A stretch of 27,110 nucleotides of DNA from JADHUC01 sp964617665 (GTDB lineage: Bacteria > Planctomycetota > Planctomycetia > Pirellulales > Pirellulaceae): positions 1 to 27,110 of the forward strand of contig CAZUAH010000151.1 of NCBI GenBank assembly GCA_964617665.1, read 5' to 3'. Made by a program: the position numbers and the translations under genes. The stretch's first letter is position 1. Every line of letters starts with the position of its first letter. A model generated the notes under the pieces. That model was not told where the DNA came from. It saw only the letters and a list, made by a program, of their open reading frames with translations, and searched no databases. Positions 22,956 to 27,110 of this stretch are shown here, piece after piece.

Positions 22956-23031
22956 TCTGCCGTGAAGCAAGACGCGACCGTGAGGTAGAAACCCAAATCC
23001 GCCGTGACACCATTCCGTGCACTGACAATGA

Positions 23032-23073
23032 GACCCCAACTCACCGAGGTGAAGTACCACGGTGAGTGAGGTC
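23032..23073. terminator. Hairpin between convergent serA and lipoprotein genes
   Basis: CTCACCG (23040-23046) pairs with CGGTGAG (23060-23066), and outside it GACC (23032-23035) pairs with GGTC (23070-23073). It sits in the middle of the 149-bp gap between two converging genes. There is no T-run, so it may act with a helper or as a bidirectional barrier. Confidence 0.5.
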
Positions 23074-23104
23074 TAACCACAAGGCAATTCGTGGCTGGCT
23101 TGGC

Positions 23105-23284
23105 CTACGGGCTGCCGGCTGGCGTCTTTGGGTCGGTGCTTGGGTCTGTCAGCATATCTGCCGCAGCATCCGGATCGGTTGTGTCTACAAAATCCTCGCG
23201 CTCGCGCGGATCCGGTTGCCCACCACAGCCGACGAAGGGCACAAACAACATGCTCAAGATCGCGAACATAAACAGTTTACGCAT
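23105..23284 (-). CDS. Small lipoprotein
   Basis: A protein of 59 residues from ATG 23284, chosen because GGGAG lies seven bases upstream. The signal peptide MRKLFMFAILSMLFVPFVG ends before a lipobox-type cysteine (FVGC, Cys20), followed by a short acidic, Pro/Asp/Thr-rich tail (DPREREDFVDTTDPDAA). It begins about 11 bp after the DUF1559 gene stops, so the two form an operon. Small lipoproteins of this kind commonly follow DUF1559 genes in planctomycetes; the role is unknown. Confidence 0.78.
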   Translation of the reverse strand: MRKLFMFAILSMLFVPFVGCGGQPDPREREDFVDTTDPDAAADMLTDPSTDPKTPAGSP

Positions 23285-23295
23285 TACGTTCTCCC

Positions 23296-24300
23296 TCAAT
23301 ACTGTCCGACTTCGTAACGATCAGCAATTCCATTAATCTTCGCCCAAACGCCCCAGTCGATGTTCGACGTGACAGAACGACCAGACCCGTCGGCCAGTGC
23401 CACATTTATGCCGCCCGGATGAAGACTGCCCGCTCCAGGCCACTCGGCGTTCGGTCCCCACGCGGAAAGGTACGTGGGCGAGAACGCGTGTGGTGAACCT
23501 CCCGGGAACCAACCACCAGGGGCATTCCCGTCGGGTTTGCGATAGCGGCCTGTCTCGCAACATTCCCCACTCACTCCAGTCCATACGAACGCCGCACGGT
23601 AGACACGTTCACCCGTGTTGTTCCTCACCTGCCCCGTACCGGAAGTACGGATCGGCCCCCACTTGTAGCCCACACTGTTCACTTCGGCGACCGCGACAAC
23701 ATTAGACGTCCCGTCTGTGATGGACGCCGCCTTATTAGATTTCGTAATAGTGAAAAGGCCGCTGAAATCGGTACTGGACGTGAAGCTCGGATCATGGCCC
23801 GTGTGGAGATAAGCCGTCGTCCACCAATGATAGCCTTCACTGCCCGCGTAATTCGTATAGGCCATGTTGCGAGTATCGTTCAATTCGAGCTCAATGGCAC
23901 TGGGGCATCGCAGGGTGTCCACTTGGGTACCCACTACTGCCTGCCGCTGGCCTGTCCCATCGTTCCAGATGGGAAGGTTCAAGTCGACACTTTCGTATAA
24001 GGAGTTCTCCTCCAAGAACGGCAGGATCATGACCAACCAAGTGTGATGGTACGGGACTTGATGCGTGGAAACTGCGGGATCGCCATACAGGATGCCGCTT
24101 GGCGGGAACCTACGATGAGTGTCGTGGTAATTGTGTAGCCCCAAGCCAATCTGTTTCAAATTATTGGTGCACTCGGTTCGACGGGCCGCTTCCCTGGCGG
24201 CCTGAATGGCCGGCAGCAACAGCGCAACCAAGATACCAATGATGGCGATGACCACCAGCAACTCCACTAGCGTGAATCCACTACGACGTTGACGACTCAT
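23296..24300 (-). CDS. DUF1559 family protein with type IV pilin-like N-terminus
   Basis: A protein of 334 residues with an excellent ribosome site (AGGAGGT) before ATG 24300. The N-terminus RRSGFTLVELLVVIAIIGILVALLLPA is a prepilin cleavage/methylation motif and helix, followed by REAARRTECTNNLKQIGLGLHNYHD, typical of the family. Near the C-terminus H294-x9-DG (304-305) is the H-x9-DG motif that defines these planctomycete pseudopilins. It is probably processed by a prepilin peptidase and exposed at the inner membrane or exported through a type II secretion-like machine. Planctomycete genomes carry many copies; individual functions are unknown. Confidence 0.95.
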   Translation of the reverse strand: MSRQRRSGFTLVELLVVIAIIGILVALLLPAIQAAREAARRTECTNNLKQIGLGLHNYHDTHRRFPPSGILYGDPAVSTHQVPYHHTWLVMILPFLEENSLYESVDLNLPIWNDGTGQRQAVVGTQVDTLRCPSAIELELNDTRNMAYTNYAGSEGYHWWTTAYLHTGHDPSFTSSTDFSGLFTITKSNKAASITDGTSNVVAVAEVNSVGYKWGPIRTSGTGQVRNNTGERVYRAAFVWTGVSGECCETGRYRKPDGNAPGGWFPGGSPHAFSPTYLSAWGPNAEWPGAGSLHPGGINVALADGSGRSVTSNIDWGVWAKINGIADRYEVGQY

Positions 24301-24732
24301 GACACAGACCTCCTCTTCTCGATGTAAAGACGATTAGAACCTGAATTCACGAACGATTGCATCACAGCAGACTCGCGGAAATAACGCGAATACTGTCGAG
24401 TCCGCTAATGGCGTCTTACGAGTGTAGATATCTCCTCGATTTGAGCGGTGGAGGAAGGATCTTCGGTAAACAGATTTCGTATGGCGTGACGAACATACGT
24501 TCGCTCATACGATCCTCGCTCAGCAGTATACCCAATACATGGGGCTTCTCAATACAAATACTACGGATTCGGCGGAGAAATAGTTCGGTCGGTCAATATC
24601 GTTTGCGGGCAGGAGACGTGTACTGTTACTGGGAGATGACTGTTTTTCGCACTCGCGCGGTACGCTGCGAAATGAAGTAATGCTTGAAGAAGTCACACGG
24701 CGCGTTACACACAGGACGAATCCTGAGGAGCG
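24301..24732. other. 430-bp intergenic stretch, no gene supported
   Basis: The stretch lies upstream of the DUF1559 gene and downstream of the C39 peptidase gene. A plus-strand frame at 24357-24680 has no ribosome site or protein-like features. A 6-bp inverted repeat GACTCG/CGAGTC (24370-24402) enclosing CGCG/CGCG lies about 70 bp before the DUF1559 start and may be regulatory. Base composition is lower in GC than the flanking genes. Confidence 0.45.
24712..24725 (-). terminator. Small TTCG-loop hairpin after the C39 gene
   Basis: On the minus strand CAGGA, TTCG, TCCTG forms a stable tetraloop hairpin 7 bp after the C39 peptidase stop. No T-run follows, so termination is only a possibility. 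Confidence 0.35.
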
Positions 24733-25470
24733 TTATGGGCGAGCCGACATGGGAAACGGGATTCGTGGAGGCATGAAGTTCTTTCGAACGAGTGGGGCGT
24801 TAAGTTCGCCCACGGCCATCTCACTTTGGCTGACGGTCAGCGGCGTGAGGTCCTTCAATTTCGTGTTTCGCTTCGCCACGGCAAGCACGGCATTCTTCTG
24901 CCATTGTCCGACGAATTCCCATATCGGCGTGCGAATGTTCCCGCGTATTGGATCGGCCAGATAGACGTATTGGTCATCACTGCCTCGATAGACCACAAAA
25001 TGATCGTAGTCCCTGACTGTGATCCCGATGATAAGAGGCACTCGCGATTCGGCCAGCTTCTCGTACTTGAGCTTGCCCATTGTCGCTTGGTACCCCGTGC
25101 GAACGGCGACGCGGCGCAGATCTGTCAACGACAATCCGTTCTTGATCCGATCCAGGGCCTCCTCGCGGGTCAGCATCTTGTCCAACTCACGAAGAAACAA
25201 GTCCTCGGTTACTTCGTCACCCCAGTAGTAACGAATCAAGGTAGCCAGTGCCGCGGCTCCGCAGGAATAGTCCCGTTTTTGTACCACAATGTTCTGCCGG
25301 CGCAACTCCCACCAACTCGTCACGTGGCGATGGAGCCGAAGTTGGTGATCCCGAACGGGGCCGCCGCGGTTTTCGCCAGACGGCTGACCGATCGCCGGAG
25401 CGCCAGCGCAAGCAATCAGCGCTAAGCACGTAATCGTAGTTCGCAACGCACGTGGCATCGACATCATCAT
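24733..25470 (-). CDS. Exported C39-like cysteine peptidase
   Basis: A protein of 245 residues with a signal peptide (LRTTITCLALIACAGAPAIG). The papain-like C39 domain has cysteine 70 in RDYSCGAAALATLI, histidine 157 in RDYDHFVVYRG and aspartate 173 in YLADPIRG, so the triad is complete. C39 enzymes cleave double-glycine leaders of exported peptides, usually as part of an ABC exporter; here the domain stands alone, as in FapD of the functional amyloid export system. It begins 8 bp after the outer-membrane protein gene ends, so they form an operon. Three ATGs at the 5' end make the exact start uncertain. The substrate is unknown. Confidence 0.88.
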   Translation of the reverse strand: MMMSMPRALRTTITCLALIACAGAPAIGQPSGENRGGPVRDHQLRLHRHVTSWWELRRQNIVVQKRDYSCGAAALATLIRYYWGDEVTEDLFLRELDKMLTREEALDRIKNGLSLTDLRRVAVRTGYQATMGKLKYEKLAESRVPLIIGITVRDYDHFVVYRGSDDQYVYLADPIRGNIRTPIWEFVGQWQKNAVLAVAKRNTKLKDLTPLTVSQSEMAVGELNAPLVRKNFMPPRIPFPMSARP

Positions 25471-25478
25471 TGCTTACT

Positions 25479-26807
25479 CTACCTGCCGCCGTAGGTGCAA
25501 AGGATGCCGAAGCGTGCGGAAGGCGCGTCGTCGGTCATCCCAATTTCTGCAAAGGGTTCGACAATCTTGCTGGGCGTAGAAATCGTTGTCGAGAACCTCA
25601 GCAGAAGCGGTTCCATCATGCTTCCTTGGACGGTCCGGCCATTGATGCGATCTTCAGAAATGGACATTCCCAGAAGGCTCCCGCTCAGCGTGATCCACTC
25701 GTTTACCGCAAAGCCCATACCGAACTGATAGACGAACTGTGCGCCCGGGTTGACGTTGTTGCCCATGAACTCGTCATCAAAGCGGTGACGGTAGCCTAAT
25801 CCATAATAGACAACGACCGGGTCATAGGTATGGACGAAGAGGAAGTCGAGCGAGGTGGCGAAGAAGCCCTCGCCAAGTCGCGAATTTGGTCTGAATCCAA
25901 GAAGCGGGAATGAATCGTTTCCAGTGGGAAAAGTCAGCCCCAACGTCCCGATGACATCTGCGCCGTAACCGGTTCCCTCCCGAATCAGAACACTGGCACC
26001 TGTAGTAATGTCGCCGATTCCGCCCACGTTCGAGAAGTCGTCAACGGTAGCGTACGACAGTTCGGTGTTGGACCAGCCGAAGGGAACGTGGGCAAACAGT
26101 TGGACGCGCGGGGCGAACCCCCAACGTATCTCGAACGGAGCAAGCAACAGGCGTTGCCGCAATCGCCCACCTACGACGCCTATGACGTTACCGCCTGGAT
26201 CAGTAATGGCCACGGGCAGATTGTCCTCGGTTATGCCGTATGTCAGCCCAAGGTCGAACTGCCATTTCCCTGGCTCCAACAGAACGGTCTGCCGCCTAAG
26301 AAAGAACAGGCTCGTGTCCTCCGGTTCCGCGCCCAATGACTCAGCCCGCGTGATCTCTCCGGAATTCGCCGGTCCGGTTGGCGTAACCGCAGCATCAGTG
26401 TTGCGAGGAGGGACGATCACCGAGTTCTCCGGAGGCGGCAGTTGTTCGAGCAGTGGGTCTTGTCGGGCATCTTCAGCATTTGCCGTGCGCAAGTCCCACT
26501 GTCCGCGATCCGTGTTGGGATACCAGCTACTGGACCAGGTTGGGCGGTACGCGTTGAGGTCTCGATCCGCCACACGGACACCGTACGGATGCGCGGACCA
26601 AGCGTCTTCGCCAACGTCTCGTGTATTGGATTGTGCCGGAACGAAGTAGGGGTCCTGCGTCTCAAAGGGCGAGCGACGGAAGTCCTCGGCATCCGTCACG
26701 CCTCCATGCCCCAATAGAATCGCTGCCATCGCTACGAGTGTCCGCACGCGGGGTCGTTTTGCGATCCTGAAACAAAAACGCGTCCATTGCCTAAGACCGT
26801 CGTCCAC
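25479..26807 (-). CDS. Outer-membrane beta-barrel protein, transporter-like
   Basis: A protein of 442 residues from GTG 26807, with AGGAG eight bases upstream. The signal peptide is about 20-41 (RVRTLVAMAAILLGHGG). Residues about 42-170 are polar, Asp/Pro-rich and probably periplasmic or surface exposed. From about 172 (LEPGKWQFDLGLTYG) to the end there are alternating amphipathic beta strands with Gly/aromatic turns (APFEIRWGFAPRVQLFAHVPFG, VVVYYGLGYRHRFDD, FGMGFAVNEWITLSGSL), ending in a strand with a terminal Tyr-Gly-Gly-Arg. This matches barrels of the phenol-degradation/transporter type. With the C39 peptidase gene 8 bp downstream, the pair recalls FapF-FapD. Barrel architecture is fairly sure; the exported substrate is unknown. 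Confidence 0.8.
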   Translation of the reverse strand: MDDGLRQWTRFCFRIAKRPRVRTLVAMAAILLGHGGVTDAEDFRRSPFETQDPYFVPAQSNTRDVGEDAWSAHPYGVRVADRDLNAYRPTWSSSWYPNTDRGQWDLRTANAEDARQDPLLEQLPPPENSVIVPPRNTDAAVTPTGPANSGEITRAESLGAEPEDTSLFFLRRQTVLLEPGKWQFDLGLTYGITEDNLPVAITDPGGNVIGVVGGRLRQRLLLAPFEIRWGFAPRVQLFAHVPFGWSNTELSYATVDDFSNVGGIGDITTGASVLIREGTGYGADVIGTLGLTFPTGNDSFPLLGFRPNSRLGEGFFATSLDFLFVHTYDPVVVYYGLGYRHRFDDEFMGNNVNPGAQFVYQFGMGFAVNEWITLSGSLLGMSISEDRINGRTVQGSMMEPLLLRFSTTISTPSKIVEPFAEIGMTDDAPSARFGILCTYGGR

Positions 26808-27110
26808 GAGAGTGCTCCTGCTTTTTTCGGTCTTCTTCCGTTAGATACGTGGCCCGCAAGTCTAGGGGCCGTATCCGAGCTATCGGCGATGGTCGCGCGC
26901 TGTCTGGAGATGCAATCACCTGCCAGTGCTGAAGGGCATAACCGGCATAGATTCCGCCCTAAAGAGGTAGGCATATGACATTTGTGACGTTCATTTCGCG
27001 GAACCGCAAAGAAGGGCACAATCCGCCAAAAGCGGCTGCCAGACGTGTGACTGTTTTTACAGCTCACGCATAAATAAGGCGGCGGCGGGGGCAGGTACTA
27101 GAATAGGGGC
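26808..27110. other. Upstream region of the barrel gene, no gene supported
   Basis: About 300 bp to the window edge, presumably carrying the promoter for the barrel/C39 operon on the minus strand. Open frames here overlap on both strands without protein-like features. A weak inverted repeat AGGGC/GCCCT (26933-26960) is visible. Confidence 0.35.

Noticed and set aside
24357..24680. Plus-strand open frame of 107 codons upstream of the DUF1559 gene
   Set aside because: No ribosome site, no domain-like pattern, and it covers the likely promoter region of a well-supported divergent gene.

Overview
The window looks like a chromosomal segment of a planctomycete, most likely of the Pirellulales type. 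The pointers are a DUF1559 pilin-like protein with an H-x9-DG motif, a giant secreted protein with a LEPRxLL-like N-terminal motif, ThuA and sialate-O-acetylesterase proteins, several ECF sigma factors, a kinase remnant of the sigma-plus-kinase type, a BlaI/M56 pair fused to a toroid domain, and moderately high GC. This assignment rests on recognised families, not on a database search.

Layout. Bases 1-2437 (minus) hold the first 812 codons of a secreted metzincin-like protease whose C-terminal part is a nearly perfect 363-bp tandem repeat running off the left edge. Bases 2496-5320 are a small decay zone: an ECF sigma factor, a kinase reduced to an N-terminal stub joined to a propeller fragment, and a tyrosine recombinase broken by a 109-bp palindromic mini-element with a 4-bp target duplication. 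Bases 5541-8547 (minus) encode an Mla-like lipid transport pair: a large membrane-anchored partner and a fused ATPase-permease. A secreted ThuA protein (8749-9708, minus) is divergent from an ECF sigma / anti-sigma-like / PDZ cluster (9901-12390, plus) that ends in a strong terminator.

Bases 12584-16559 (plus) carry a cytosolic helical protein of unknown role, a sialate O-acetylesterase overlapping a secreted unknown, and a zinc-ribbon protein with two L7/L12-like helical repeats. Bases 16621-19458 (plus) are a BlaI-type repressor with a clear promoter and operator, followed by a BlaR1-like M56 metalloprotease fused to a squalene-cyclase-like toroid domain. This is the most interesting unit here. 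Bases 19432-22955 are one-carbon metabolism: metF and panB (minus) both consume 5,10-methylene-tetrahydrofolate, and divergent serA (plus) starts the route to serine, its main one-carbon donor. serA has a well-formed promoter whose -10 box lies in a palindrome.

Bases 23105-24300 (minus) are a DUF1559 protein and a small lipoprotein. Bases 24733-26807 (minus) are an outer-membrane barrel protein and a C39-like cysteine peptidase, a pairing reminiscent of FapF/FapD of functional amyloid export. No rRNA, tRNA or CRISPR array was seen.
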